NCBI GenBank assembly: GCA_032690845.1
Contig: CM064429.1
Coordinates: forward strand, 13,672,569 to 13,736,568
Direction of reading: 5' to 3'
DNA: 64,000 bases
Source: Eleusine coracana subsp. coracana
Lineage: Eukaryota; Streptophyta; Magnoliopsida; Poales; Poaceae
Of this stretch, positions 1 through 11,634 are shown piece by piece (positions within the stretch are counted from its first letter, which is position 1; each line of letters starts with the position of its first letter). The notes under the pieces are model-generated. The model did no database searches and was not told where the DNA came from. It worked only from the letters and a program-made list of their open reading frames with translations. The translations under genes and the position numbers were made by a program.

Positions 1-1
1 T

Positions 2-379
2 CAGTTTTCTGAGATAGTGCACACCACTCGTGCAGACTCCCACATAGCCCCAGAGTCAGCTATAACTCCACCTTCTTCTGCTATAGACACTTCTCTTGTC
101 ACACCGCAGATAGCAGAGGATCTCATCCGAGGAGGCTTCTCACAACAGGACGTGGCTGATCTCACTCTTCTCCAGGCTTCAGTTGCTCAGGAGACCGCCA
201 CCGTTACAACCAGTCAGGACAGAGGGTTTGAGTCACCGGAGGATCTCACATACTTTGAGCAGCTTGATGCTCAGGTGACACAGGCTCAGGGAGAGCAACA
301 GGACCTAGCACAGGAGCAACCCAGAGTAGAGCCCTCAGAGGACGTCGCTGCACCACTTCCTTCGACCACGAGCGTGTAG
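2..379 (+). CDS. C-terminal part of an unidentified ORF, probably a retroelement 3' ORF
   Basis: The frame is open at the left edge and ends in two consecutive TAG codons. The visible part (about 125 residues) is rich in Ser, Thr, Pro, Gln and Glu, with no recognisable domain, signal peptide or membrane segment. It is followed by a purine-rich stretch (ccaaagggggagaa, about 413-426) of the kind found near the 3' end of plant LTR elements, notably SIRE/Maximus-type copia elements. I infer the tail of a structural or env-like ORF of a truncated retroelement, but the sequence alone does not prove it. Confidence 0.35.
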   Translation, partial: QFSEIVHTTRADSHIAPESAITPPSSAIDTSLVTPQIAEDLIRGGFSQQDVADLTLLQASVAQETATVTTSQDRGFESPEDLTYFEQLDAQVTQAQGEQQDLAQEQPRVEPSEDVAAPLPSTTSV

Positions 380-652
380 TAGTTTCCTTTTCCTCTTTTT
401 GGTGATTGTTGCCAAAGGGGGAGAACTAGCCATAGGTCTAGGGGGAGTGGGAGTGTGATCCTGTGTGATCGAGAGTCAGTAGCATGTATCTAGGGGAGCA
501 TACGTGTACATGGATTTTAGGGAGATAGATACATTTGGATCTTATTTTGATGGAGTTATTCGATGTTCATTCGTGGATTTTGATGTGTCATGGTTTTTAT
601 TCGCTTGTGTTTGACTGATCTTGATCTCACTTGATTTATTTACATATGCAGT
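380..652. other. Non-coding flank left of element H
   Basis: AT-rich sequence with two G-rich tracts near 413-450. No ORF or known motif was seen. It ends in GCAGT (648-652), the bases directly before the H LTR and so the likely 5-bp target duplication. The partner copy is not in the window because the other end of H is missing. Confidence 0.4.
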
Positions 653-1943
653 TGTTGACACGAAAATCATACACGAGACCTAGGAGATCTGCTTAGCTCC
701 AGTGCAGGCTCAATATAGAAACCGGGGTATGCCAGTCGATTTTCCCTGCAAATCGACAAAGAAAATGAACGGTCAAATTCCACGGGTCACTGGCCTAAGA
801 CAGGCCAATGAAGAAAGCGATGATCACTATTAGTGAAAACCAGCCGATGGCTATAAACAACAAATAATATTAAAAGAAACTAATCGGCTGATTTGTATCG
901 ACCTATCGGCGATTCAATAAGCGAATATAAAACAATGCGTGAATAATACCGATAGGAATCAAATTGAAAGAACAGTGTTGATGGGTTTATGATAAATGCA
1001 CTAAAGCTCGCTTTGTTGATGAAGTAAAGTCGATGGGCCAGAGTCCATAGAAGTACCGTAATCATGCACGAAACTCTGCCTATCGATAGATGCTAAGTCG
1101 ATATATTTGGTAGCTGGTATTGCAAATATACCTCAAATTCACAGATCTAGTCCTATTAAACAAAAGGGGGCAATCGACTTCTAATATACAGCCATAAAAT
1201 AGGCAAAATACCAAGACGTTGATTGAACTATGATAACCTATCGGCTAAATGTCCCGACAAAACTCTATCGACTCTGCCTATAAATAGAACGAATCTAACC
1301 CTATCAGCCCAGCAAGAGATCAAAGTCGATGCAGCCTTGCTGATTCGAACAGATCGAACTTAATCGAGATAGTGTTCAAACACGGCAAATAAAGCTAGAT
1401 TTAATCTAATTATAGATAGGATCGATTGAGTGACTCGAATAATAGATCTAAAACCCAGCTTATAAAACCTACAGAAATTGCAGAAGATCGGATCTAACCG
1501 AGATAGTATTGCAATCTAAGTTGATAATACAAACCAAATCAAGACCTAATTACCGGATAACTAGCAAATTCAAAGATAACAACTAGAATATCAACTTAAT
1601 GAGAAAGTACTAGCTGAAGTCGATGAAATTACCAAAGGTGATGAATCCAAGTCTCTCGTCGAGATAGGAGCCGATGCGGCCCACGCGAGATGAGGATGTC
1701 ATCGAGAAAAAGTTTGGCGATGCGCCAAGTGTTGTTTGCCAGGGGTTCTAACCCGATTCTGTCAGGACTCTTAAACAAACTGACTTAATTTATTTCTAAA
1801 CTAAATCTAAACTAAAATAGACGAAGACAACACAACCCTAACAGGCCCACTTTATTCTCTTTGACCGTTGTACTCCATTGACTTTAGCCGATTCTGACTC
1901 CACGCGGCTGACCACTTGGACCGGTCAAATTTTGGTGCCAACA
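653..1943 (-). repeat. 3' LTR of Tat-type element H
   Basis: On the minus strand the repeat starts TGTTGGCACC and ends CGTGTCAACA, a normal LTR terminal pair (TGTTG...CAACA), 1291 bp. A minus-strand polypurine tract abuts it at 1944-1957, so this is the 3' LTR and the element body lies to the right. The sequence is full of short related words (ATCGAC, ATCGGC, GTCGAT). No second H LTR is in the window, so the ends rest on termini plus the PPT. Confidence 0.7.
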
Positions 1944-1957
1944 CTTGCCCCCTGAGT
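1944..1957 (-). other. Polypurine tract of element H
   Basis: Read on the minus strand this is ACTCAGGGGGCAAG, immediately followed by the LTR start TGTTGG. It is the expected primer site for plus-strand DNA synthesis and fixes the orientation of H. Confidence 0.65.
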
Positions 1958-2041
1958 CCGAGGTATGAAATCCTTCATGCATCGGATTCTATCTCCTCGT
2001 TTAACGCACACCTTTACCGCAATCTACCGGTGTCCCATCCT

Positions 2042-2049
2042 TATAAATG
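2042..2049 (+). promoter_or_regulatory. TATA box of the antisense gene in H
   Basis: TATAAATG on the + strand, 98 bp inside the internal region and 140 bp before the predicted first ATG at 2190. It points away from the 3' LTR, into the antisense gene. T1 has a TATA box at an equivalent position on its own antisense side (18805-18812). Confidence 0.5.
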
Positions 2050-2189
2050 CTTCTTCTTCCTTCTTTCATTTTCACCTCAGCTCAAGCCTTTTCATCTTCT
2101 TCTCTCTCCTACTCCACCGGCGCTCTTCTCCTCCCGGACCATCCTCAACTTGAAACACCGATGAACACCAACGAACTCAACCATCGGTG

Positions 2190-5100
2190 ATGGCAACCTT
2201 AGAGACCGTTCCTGAGAGTAAACCTTTTCTGCTTTCCTCTGCTCTTTAGATCTTAATCTTAGATCCAATCTGCTAAGCTCTTCATCACTGCAGCATTTTT
2301 ACCTTCATGTTTACTGTAACACCTTCATTCTCATATGAACAGTAGTAAACATGACCATTTAGCTCCCCTTTGTAATACTAGCTTCATCTTTTGTTCACAC
2401 TAGGAACTTAAGAACCAGATCTGCATCCCCTCTGGCGTTGATCAGAACCATTTTTATTTAGGCCCCTGCAATGATTTTGATCCCATGGAACTTATCAACT
2501 GTGAAACCAACCGAATTCCCTTCAAATCGACTCTAGCCACCCCTGAGCCATGGAAAACCATTTTTAGATCATGGCCGTCATCAATTCTGGGCTGGAGAAA
2601 TTGGTACCGTAGGGTCACTACTGCTCGTGCTGCTACTCTTCTAGATGCCTAAATTGATGTGGCACTGCCGCTTTTGTTGGTCGATATGGCTAAGAACGAA
2701 CCGATATTGGCAGCAACATCTTATTTCTGGTCTAATGCCCTAAATGCTTTTCTGTTCCATCAAGGTCCAGTGGCACCCTCACTTATGGATGTGCTAATGT
2801 TAACTGGATTGAATGTCAACCAATACTACGACCCCTTCCTCATCCAAAATACTCAGAAAAACCGGCAGCTTAACACCAAAGGGGCGAACAGTTGGCCGAG
2901 ATATATCGTGGCTCACAAAAAGACCGGATCAGTTTCCAACCGAGTACTATCCGCGTTTCTGAATCTCTGGCTGGAGCACTTTATTTTCTGTGGGTCGTCT
3001 TGCATGCCTACCATCAACTTCCTGGGAATAGCCAACATATTAGCCGAAGGCAAAAAGTTTCCCCTAGGCAAATACCTATTTGGCTCAGTATACCACCTCC
3101 TTCACCGCACTGCTGTGAGCCTCCAAACCAACCAAACTATCACATCAGGAGGTCCATGGTGGTTTATATAGTTATGGTTCAATGTCTATTATTCTTAGGC
3201 CATGAATTTGGCCCCTTTCTCAAAAAACTCTTTCCCATCGACGAACGCTGCAGAAAGTGAAGAGATACCCACTTGTCATTGCACATCTTTAGGCGAAGCT
3301 GCCATGGTAGTTCCTGGAGGCCGAATGTCGACGAAAAACTTCAATATTTACTTTACCATGTTCTACAACGGCATCCAATCAGACAAGCGGCTTTGGTTCC
3401 CCTATGATGATTTGGAGTTTGAGAACCCTTCAAGTTTTCGTGCCGACAATCCTCTTCAAGACAGGGAATCAACACTTATCTTGGAGGCATGCATTAGACC
3501 CGACATCCTGCCTGTCGACTTCCATGGAGGGCAGCACAGGATTCGCTCATATGAATTCTATAACCCATCAGTGGTCGCCTGTCAACTTAGCTTCGGACGT
3601 CTCCCAGCTGGTTCTTTCTTCATTGGGCATCTTCGGGCCAGGCAAGAATTCAAGAGCCCTCTGGAATACAATGGGCAATCCAGCGAACATCGAATTGCTC
3701 CCTTCCATATCGGATCTGTTCGGGGACTGGTGGAGAGAATGAAGAAAACATCTTTTTTGCAATCAGCTGACCGACCACCTCATCGGCGTTGTAGATACAG
3801 TAAGTCTCTTTCATTTGATATCCACTTAATTTATATTCTCATCAAATTTCACAATTAACTTTCTTTTGACGTTGGACCCGGCCATAACTCCTCCAACTGC
3901 AAGCAATAGCGGGAGGCCGATCAAGTACTGCCGAACGGCTAACAACCCTATCATAGGTTTTGATGATCCAACACCTACCCAAATTCTTAGTGGCCGAGGG
4001 TTGAAGAAGACAGTTTGAAAAGCAGTGGCCAAAAAATGAAAAAACGCTCCTTCAGCTTCATCGACTCAAGCCGTAGAACAACAACAAAAAAAAAAAGCCA
4101 AACTTGCAGTGATTGTATCGGCTCCAACCATCTCCACCCCAGCTGCTCAAGTAATATCTTTAACCTTTGTTCAATTCATATGTAATTATATATTCATACC
4201 ACACCGATATTACATTTGTTCTCATTGCGCTTCCTACTCCTTAATTTCACGCAATATTTAGACCCCATCATCGACTCTTGCGGCTTCATCGACTTTACCC
4301 CTTTTGGAAGAGAGAGCACAAGATGTCGCCATCAACCATTCTCAATGGGCACAGGTACTTGCGTTCATATTCATCCTGCCCTTGCTTTTCCTTCTAACTT
4401 TATACATTCTCTAGGTCCCATCATTGACTCCTGCAGCTCCATCAACCTCAACCGCACTCCTAGAAGTAGCCCAAGAAGTCGTCTCTGAGCTCGCTCATGC
4501 TACGCAGGTAATTCATGTGATCCCATATTATCCTTGCCTTTCTTTAGTGCTAATTTCTACAAATTTCTTTCAGGGACTATCGACTCCTGTCATTCCATCG
4601 ACAATGGCTCCATCGGCTCAAGGCAATAAGTTATCAATAGAAGAACAAATGCACTATCTTGAGCTGATGGAACAACCCTCATCTTTAGCAGCCACGGTAA
4701 GAGCACCTTTTTTTATCATTATTTCTAAACTCTCCTCTTTTTCCGAATGTAGCTTACCTTCTGGTTCCCTTTTAGGAAATATTACCAAGTTTTGGAGGTG
4801 AATCCAGTAGTGCCACTTTGTCAGATTTCTTGATGCGTACTACCTTTATCGACTCTGATACGGTCAATTCTGAGAAACCGGCCGAGAAAACCGGCCGAGG
4901 AATTCATCTCCACTGTTGTGACCTCATCGACTTGGGCTATTATCCCTTGGACAGACCCACAAGTACTCCCTTTGACTAATTTAACATGTAATTATTTCAT
5001 AGCTTGACGCTTTGTATTCCCTAGGCGATTTCGTCATCTCATACTCCTGTCAAAACTACGCCAGCTGATACTTCAAGACCCACTCCCTCTTTAGGGACGA

Positions 5101-5806
5101 CGGTAAGAATTTGAATTCCTCTTAATTTATCTTTCAATTATTCACCGGCTCCTCATATCTGCTTTTCTTGCAGGCTCATACTACCAGGCACACCTCTTCG
5201 GTCTACGTCCCCCCAGAAGTCAAAGCCACTCTCCTGCAAATCTGTCAACGACTCGATGGAATCCCCATCGATCAACTGGTGTCAGATGCTACTCCCATCA
5301 GGCAGCGATATCTGGAGATCAAGGATTCACTGCCTCTTGGCCTTGCCTTAGTACTACAACCAGTGGCCTTCATTGAATTTCACCAAATTCGAGTACTAGA
5401 AGCCAAGTCTCGCATCGAGCAATGGTTAGAGCAAAGGGAACAGGTAGAAGTGGCTGACAAGAAGGCGGCCGAAGAGCAAAGCAAATATATTTCATTAATT
5501 TCCAAATTAGCAGACCTTGAAACGAAGCTGGAGAACCTACGGAAGGAGCGTGATGAAATCCAAGCTGCCTTGGGAGAAAAAAACCGAGAAATAACCGATG
5601 TGGAAATAACTCTGAGTCAAGTGCCAAATGAAATCATAGCACAAGAAGCTGTCGTCACATCTTCTTATACTGAAGCCACCAGCCCATGGAATGTGGCCTC
5701 CAACATCCCTGGGTCGATTGAGGAAGATGCCTATGCCATCACTGAAGTAGAACAACTCAGAACCCAAGCCATCAACCTCATCGATTTTTATTGTCCAGTA
5801 GAGTAA
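2190..5806 (+). pseudogene. Multi-exon plant mobile domain (PMD) gene carried antisense in element H
   Basis: The product resembles the aminotransferase-like plant mobile domain: an early PxPW...W..W segment (about 2545-2610), then the conserved core of short helices around 2659-3160. Splice sites give a consistent model. Exon 1 is 2190-2217, intron 2218-2461 is phase 1, and exon 2 (2462-3799) holds the PMD. Further exons are about 3872-4150 (ending in a lysine-rich, NLS-like stretch), 4262-4354, 4415-4507, 4574-4696, about 4776-4962, 5025-5102 and 5174-5806. The 93-, 93-, 123- and 78-bp exons are phase 0 and encode a Ser/Thr/Pro linker. The last exon encodes a long charged coiled coil (about residues 80-160 of that exon). 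Stops at 2650, ~3169, ~3190 and two near 4020-4040 break the reading frame. Antisense PMD-type ORFs are known from Tat-lineage elements; the cellular function here is unknown. Confidence 0.7.
4262..4507 (+). repeat. Duplicated 93-bp exon pair in the H antisense gene
   Basis: Exons 4262-4354 and 4415-4507 are both exactly 93 bp, both phase 0, flanked by AG and GT, and alignable along their length. Both encode a Ser/Thr/Pro/Ala-rich start followed by LLE...AQ(D/E)V. The intervening 60 bp is a short intron. This indicates exon duplication within the linker of the gene. Confidence 0.6.
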
Positions 5807-6440
5807 TGTAAATAGTTACTGACTGTCCGAAAAGAATTTTGTTTCATAATACTTTTTGCACTAAGGGCGATATCTGTAATATCGGCCATCTGAAGTCGAT
5901 GATAACTCGTCGGCTATGAAACATCTCCTTTTTTTCATCACCTTTTATTTTTTCTGATAAGGACGATATTTGCATATCGGCCGTGATCTAGCACTCGAGG
6001 TCATGAGCTGACCCAAACGCTTAAATGTTATTCTTTTGAACCTTTGCCATCTTCTAACAACTCCATTGGGATGCCTGTCATAAAAACAATTTTGAATTTG
6101 ACTGGTCCACCACCTCAAGACCCTGAGTAGTAATCTTGACGTAATCTCCATCCCAAATCTTTCCAGACAAACACTCCATATCATCCGCATGCCAAGGTAC
6201 CAAATCGGTCGATGAGACATTAACGGTTTCATCGGCTAAAATATAACTTCCTTCTCATTCATGCTTGATATATAAAGATTGTTCCCTGCTTTCTTTCATC
6301 ACCCTTGCGAAATCCTCATTGCGTAGGAAAACCTTGTCTAAATTGTTGGTAGATGTGATATGACCGTAGAGAGCTTAACCTTTCTTGGAACCAAGCGAAC
6401 TTCCTTGTTTTTTTAATTTTCAAAAGCTTATAAATGAGGA
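5807..6440. other. Non-coding remainder of element H
   Basis: No convincing ORF. The H-type words ATCGGC and GTCGAT continue to about 6240, which keeps this stretch with H. The H pol region and 5' LTR are absent, so H is truncated somewhere near 6250-6450 and joined to the E-type 3' region. The exact junction cannot be placed by eye. Confidence 0.4.
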
Positions 6441-7324
6441 CACCAGATTCACAATCTTCTCAATGATGAGTTTATTCCTACCAAAGCTAGATGATGATCT
6501 TGCTAAAAACCTATTGCATTTGCTACTTCTATTTTCATTGAACTTTGTCAAATTTTTGTGACCCTTGTGAGATGTTTGTTATGTGTTATTCATGTGCACA
6601 CCCCCAACCACTCCATATGTTGAAGCTTCTACACTGGAAGTTCCCATCCATCATTCCCACCAACCCACTCATGGAATAAAGTGCTCCACTATATTTGTTA
6701 ATCTCTCTCCAACAATCATTCCAAAAGGGATATGGGCTATATAGCTATTTGAAAAAAATAGAAGAAAAAAATGAATCATGAATGCTAAAATAGCCCATGT
6801 AAAGAAATATAAATCAAATGGAAGAGAGAGAGATCACTTCAAACGGAGCACCCGCCGTCCATCATCCATCCATACATATCAAAATTGTGCACATGGCTTG
6901 ATCATAATTCATGACTTGTTTCCTCCTTGGGTCCGGTTTTTGACTTAGTGATATATGAAATACAAGTATGCGGCCCTAATATTCCCTAGCTTGAGCTCCA
7001 CATAAGCCTTAGTATATAGGGAAATTTTGTCCACTCTCCTAAGTGAGGAATCAAAACCACATTGAGTGATTCGAAAGCATCAATTGAGAATAACTTGTGA
7101 TCTATAGCTCCGTTTTTATTGAAAAAAAAGCAACCAAAATTTATGTTCCTTGGGAAAATGAAAGGTAAGACTTCTCTATGTTATTCCATCTCTCAACTTT
7201 TCAAGACAAGGTATTTAGCCACATAAAACCCTATGGCATGAGGAGTCATGGAGTAGTCTTTTTATATGCAAAGCATGATGAGAATTTCCTTAGATCTTGC
7301 TCATTCCTAGTCTTCATTTCTTAC
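6441..7324 (+). other. 3' non-coding region of element E, first unit
   Basis: Matches 37400-38095 with clear divergence, and resembles the region before the D1 3' LTR (33300-34299). Shared landmarks include a 'tca/ctcaatgatg' start, repeated 'catccatcca' stretches and 'cttgatca.aattcatgac' near 6898-6915. There is no ORF. It precedes the E hairpin, PPT and LTR. Confidence 0.5.
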
Positions 7325-7362
7325 TTTGCTTGGGACGAGCAAAGTCCTAAGAGTGGGGGTGC
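7325..7362 (+). promoter_or_regulatory. Hairpin plus polypurine tract of element E
   Basis: Stem arms TTTGCTT (7325-7331) and GAGCAAA (7337-7343) enclose GGGAC. A 19-nt spacer follows (7344-7362) that contains AGAGTGGGGGTGC. Elements D, F and G have the same hairpin with the same 19-nt spacing before the LTR, so I place the E LTR start at 7363 (TGGTAATC). Confidence 0.6.
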
Positions 7363-7451
7363 TGGTAATCATAAATTCCCTTTTTTGACTACCAATTTAC
7401 AATAAAAAGGTGGATCTCAATTAATAAAATATTGAAAATAATCTTTGTACT
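7363..7451 (+). repeat. E LTR, first unit, segment 1 (before the T1 insertion)
   Basis: The first 89 bp of the E LTR, ending in GTACT (7447-7451), the target site of T1. The LTR resumes at 19521. The matching part is missing from the second unit because a deletion removed it. Confidence 0.55.
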
Positions 7452-7978
7452 TGTTGGGGGGATCACTTCGCAAGCCACCCTTCGAGGGTTCATCAAAGTT
7501 GGGCCGTAAATAAACGTCAAAGTCAACACATTGTTATCCCTTTTTTATTATTAACTGTAATTTCAGGACACAGGCGTTCAGGCTACAGCAAAGTCATCAT
7601 CTTTCGAAATACAGTGCGCGGGGCAAGACCAGGAGCCTGGTTGGCACGAAGAGGGCGACACGTGGCGCCTGGTCGTGTCGTGGCGTGCGGTGCAAGGAAG
7701 GGTATTAGGAGCGCTCGAATGACCAATTTGTCCTTTATGACTATTTTGTACACTATATTCGAAGAATATAGTAGGTAATTAGGAACAAAATGGTCATTTG
7801 CACATGGCCTAGGTAAGGGCCTATAAAAGGAACACCCCTACTTACTAGTAAGAGGAGGAATCTTTTTGGGAACACATGAGAGGAGCCCTTTTCCTCCCGT
7901 TTCATACCCTTCGGAATTTCCTCTTATGTTCATTCTTACCGTCGGTGTTAACGAGGCTCGTGCTCGGTGACACCAATA
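7452..7978 (+). repeat. 5' LTR of T1
   Basis: 527 bp, TGTTGGGGGG...ACACCAATA; the terminal CAACA has mutated to CAATA. It is 47 bp shorter than the 3' LTR, mostly through loss of a block around 7590 that the 3' LTR keeps (about 19075-19125). A TATA box, TATAAAAG, lies at 7822-7829. Confidence 0.9.
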
Positions 7979-7979
7979 G

Positions 7980-7997
7980 TGGCACCCACCGTGTTGT
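7980..7997 (+). other. Primer-binding site of T1
   Basis: TGGCACCCACCGTGTTGT begins one base after the LTR. It resembles the TGGCGCCCACCGTG-type sites common in grass Tat elements, with one early mismatch. I did not assign the primer tRNA. Confidence 0.5.
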
Positions 7998-8018
7998 GAG
8001 CTCGTACACAAGCTCACG

Positions 8019-9707
8019 ATGACTCAACTCCATAGACCGCTGTCTTTGAGTGGCACCCCGCCCTCACGAAGCAGCGTTCCAGGAGACCCCCAATCGGCGG
8101 ACAACCAGTCTTCGTCGCAAGTAACAAAAGAGAATACCCCCCAAACACAACCATCACTTCAGACAGAAGCAGCGCGAGGCCAAAAAGACCCAGCACAGTG
8201 CCCCGAACAACCATCGAGCTCAAACCCTTCAGGAAGCAGCACCCCAACTTCGATGACAGCAACACAAGAGATGGAATTGTTGGCCCAAAGAGCCGAGCAC
8301 CTCGAGCAACTCAAGCAACAGCTGTTGCAGGAACAAGAGCTAAAAAGCAAAGCGCTTTCAGAGAGAGAGAAAGCACTACAAGAGAAAGAGTACATAGACG
8401 AGCTCAGACTCAAGAATCTGCAACTGGCAAAAGAAGTCGAAGAACTCCAGAGAACCAACGGCAAGGCGAGTCAACAAGAATAAAACCCAGTGCCCGAAGC
8501 CCACCCGCACCTCGAGCATGAAGTGCCGTTCACACTAAGCCACCAGCCAGTACCCTCAGAGGTACTGCCAATTCGAAGATCAAGCACAACGAGCATAATC
8601 GACAAAGACTCACCTCTTTCTGAGGGATTGCAAAGAGCCCCGTACCCACCGCAGTTCAGAATGATACCGCTAGCCAAATTCAGGGGAAATTCTGAGCCAA
8701 GGCAATTCCTCATGAGCTACGAAGCAGCAATCATATCAACAGGAGGAGATGAGATAAGATTGGCAAAGGCATTCGTCTGCGCCCTCGAAGAGTCCGCCCT
8801 CAACTAGTACTTCAACTTACCTCCCTTGGTCTTTGTACAGCTGGGAAAACATCAGGGATAAGGTGATCGCAAGTTTTCGAGGGTTCCGCACCATTATGGA
8901 ACCATCCCATGAGCTGTTGAATATCGCCCAGCAAGAGAATGAGCAGTTACATGAGTATTACAGAAGATTCCTCATGCTCCGAGCCCAGGCCCCGCGCGTC
9001 ATGGACGAGGCGGCAATTAACTCCGTACTCAGAGGCTTGCGAGCATGCCAAATGTCTTCATACTACGTGCGAATACCCCCGCAGATCATGCAAATGTTAT
9101 GCACAAAGTTCGAAGAGTATAGAAGATCGGACGTGGATTACAAGAGACGCAAGCAAAGTCAAAGTAAGAGCCGCAACGACTCACACAGTGAAGGTGGCTA
9201 TCAAGAAAGGCAGTACAGAAAAACCAAACAACCCATCGAGCCAACCCCTTCGTTCATCGGTCACATTGAGGAGGAAAAAGAAGGCTCTAGCAGCAGAAGC
9301 AACCAGAGCAATGATTTTAGAGGAAACGGCCAATGAGGGTGGGACAGAGACCGAGGCCCTCAAACCCAGACCCGGCCGGCCAGAAAACCGTACTGTTTCT
9401 ACTGCGGAGAGGACAAGGGGCACAAAACTTCCACATGCCTCAAAGCAAGAGAAATCCAAGAAAGGATCGAAGCAGAAAAGAAGGCTTCATCCTTACCCAA
9501 AGCCATCAATTACACATCGCCAAACCCATGGCCCCAGCAACCATATCCACAGTCAGTACACCCAACCCAGACAACAAATCTAGCAACCATCACCCAACCA
9601 AGACCAGCAAAGGCAAAAGCAAGAGCCTCAACACCTACCACAGCCCAAACCAGAACCCACCCCAAGCCAAGTCGCAATCTTCCCAGTATAAGGTTACATT
9701 GGAATGA
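8019..9707 (+). pseudogene. T1 gag (capsid and nucleocapsid)
   Basis: The structural protein packages element RNA. The N-terminal third (8019-8483) is Gln/Ser-rich and ends in a Glu/Lys/Leu coiled coil (about residues 80-150). After a stop the same frame runs to 8807 and contains the start of the Retrotrans_gag fold. A frame change leads to 8833-9336, which holds the rest of that fold (W..I...F...F... pattern) and a basic tail. After one further stop in that frame, a CCHC zinc knuckle (C-F-Y-C, then H and C with CX2CX4HX4C spacing) is preserved at 9394-9438. At least two stops and one frameshift make it non-functional. Confidence 0.75.
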
Positions 9708-9767
9708 TATGCGGAGGGTCATCTTTAGACTTCAAAAAAAAAAAGAAGAAGAACAGATCACTTTCGG

Positions 9768-10357
9768 ATGGTAAATAGTGTTTTCACAGAGGGACCTGTC
9801 ATCAAGTCAAAGTGGTCTCATATTCCCATCACATTCATTAAGTCAGATCTCAGCCTCAAAGCTTACTCGCATGTCGATGCATTCGTAACTGAAGCCCACA
9901 TCCATACCTGGATGGTCAGCAAAGTCCTTGTAGACAACGGCAGTCAGCAGACATCCTGTTCATAAACACCTTCGAACAAATGGGCCTCAGCAAAAGTTCT
10001 CAACAGCCATCAAATATACCACTCATTGGCTTCGGCGGAAAAAGAATCACTCCCATGGGCACAATCTCCCTATCGGTATCGTTCGGCAATACTCAAAACC
10101 CTTGAACAGAGTATGTAACATTTGATGTGGTGGATCTCTGCCACCCATTTAACGCCATATTTGGCCAAGGCACAATTAACACCTTCGAAGCTGTCATCCA
10201 CAGCGCATTTCTATGTATGAAGATCCCAGCAGCCGGAGGGATTATCACAGTCAAAGGAGATCAGCAAATGGCAACAGTCATAGAAAAAAGTTATGCACTA
10301 GGGGGAAAGGAATTGCAACAACATACACATTTTCAGCCAAGAGCAGCTAGAGGATGA
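9768..10357 (+). pseudogene. T1 protease
   Basis: A retroviral-type aspartic protease that would mature the polyprotein. The first piece (9768-9965) ends with the active-site region VLVDNGS, then loses frame. The second piece (10127-10357) carries the downstream strands, including NAIFGQGTIN in place of the usual ILGR-type motif. The two pieces are in different frames, so the enzyme is broken. Confidence 0.6.
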
Positions 10358-10505
10358 AGAGCAAGCTCAAAAAGCTCGTGAGCAACAAAAAGCGAATGCA
10401 AAAGAAGAGACACGATGCCTCGATAGAGAGAAGGTCGCAGTACAGCCAGACGAAGTAACCAAAAAAGTACTCCTTGACGAGCAAGTCCTGGGCCAGTTCG
10501 TCATA

Positions 10506-11634
10506 GTGGGCTCTGGTTTAGACTCCAAGGAAGAGAAAAAGTTGTTAGCATTCCACAGCAAAAACAAAGATGTATTCGCCTGGTCTTCAGCAGACCTCGA
10601 AGGCGTGGACAGAAGCATCATAGAGCACAAGCTAGAAGTCGACACAAAGATCAAGCCAAAGAAACAAAGGCCTCAAAAGATGTCAGATGAAAAAACAGAA
10701 GCTATCAGAGCAGAAGTCCAACGGCTCCTCAATGCATCCGTTATCTGTGAAGTCAAATATCCGTCTTGGCTGGCAAACTACGTAATGGTGAAGAAAAAGA
10801 ATGGTAAGTGGAGAATGTGCATAGACTTCACAGATCTCAACAAATCTTGCCCCAAAGATGATTTCCCGTTGCCCCGAATCGACAAAATCGTGGACGCAGC
10901 AGCTGGGAGCGAGCTGCTACCACTGCTCGATTGCTTCTCCGGCTACCATCAGATATGGCTAAGGAGAGAAGATGAGCAAAAAACAAGTTTCATCACACGC
11001 TTCGGTACCTATTGTTTTGTAAGAATGCCCGAGGGTTTAAAAAATGTCGGCCCTACATTTTTCCGCATGACTCAAAAAGCCTTCGAGTCGCAGTTCGGAA
11101 AAAGCGTTCACGCTTATGTGGACGATATCATAGTAGCAAGTAAAGCAAAAGGCTGCCACATTTCAGACCTCGCGGAAACATTTGCAAATCTCCGAGCAGC
11201 AAAGTGAAAGCTGAATCCGGAGAAGTGCGTTTTTGGCATCAAGAAAGGAAGAGTAATCGGTTGTCTGGTGTCAGCTAAAGGCATCAAAGCCAACACAGAC
11301 AAAATCAAAGCAATCATTCAATTGCAAGAGCCCTAGTGCCAAAACGATGTGCAGAAACTCACAGGCAGAATGGCCGCACTAAATCGCTTCATATCTAGAT
11401 CAGCCGAGAGAAGCTTGCCCTTCTTCCAAACACTCCGAGGGGCTCAACCCTTTGAGTGGGGTCCAGAGTAGCAAAGAGCCTTCGTAGAGTTAAAAAACTA
11501 CCTCGAAAGGCAATCAAAACTCACTAACTCAGAGCCAAGGGCTGTTTTGTTGTTATATGTGGCCGCGTCTCACTCGACGGTAAGTGTAGTCCTCGTACAG
11601 GAAAAGAAAATAATCAAGTTGGTGAAAGGAATTC
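10506..11634 (+). pseudogene. T1 reverse transcriptase and connection
   Basis: The RNA-dependent DNA polymerase of the element. The ORF 10506-11207 covers the fingers and palm: WRMCIDFTDLNK, DCFSGYHQI, and the catalytic YVDDI at 11115-11129. The frame stops at 11205-11207, and further stops interrupt the thumb and connection (near 11334 and 11470). All three polymerase aspartates appear to be present up to the first stop. The sequence matches Tat-lineage RTs better than Athila or chromovirus RTs. Confidence 0.85.

Noticed and set aside
2190..5806. A functional host gene with a plant mobile domain
   Set aside because: It sits between a 3' LTR with PPT and other element sequence, has several in-frame stops, and matches the antisense ORF position of Tat elements.
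9510..9722. Minus-strand ORF opposite T1 gag and other frame shadows across gag-pol regions
   Set aside because: Opposite-frame shadows of real coding sequence, with biased composition and no domain.
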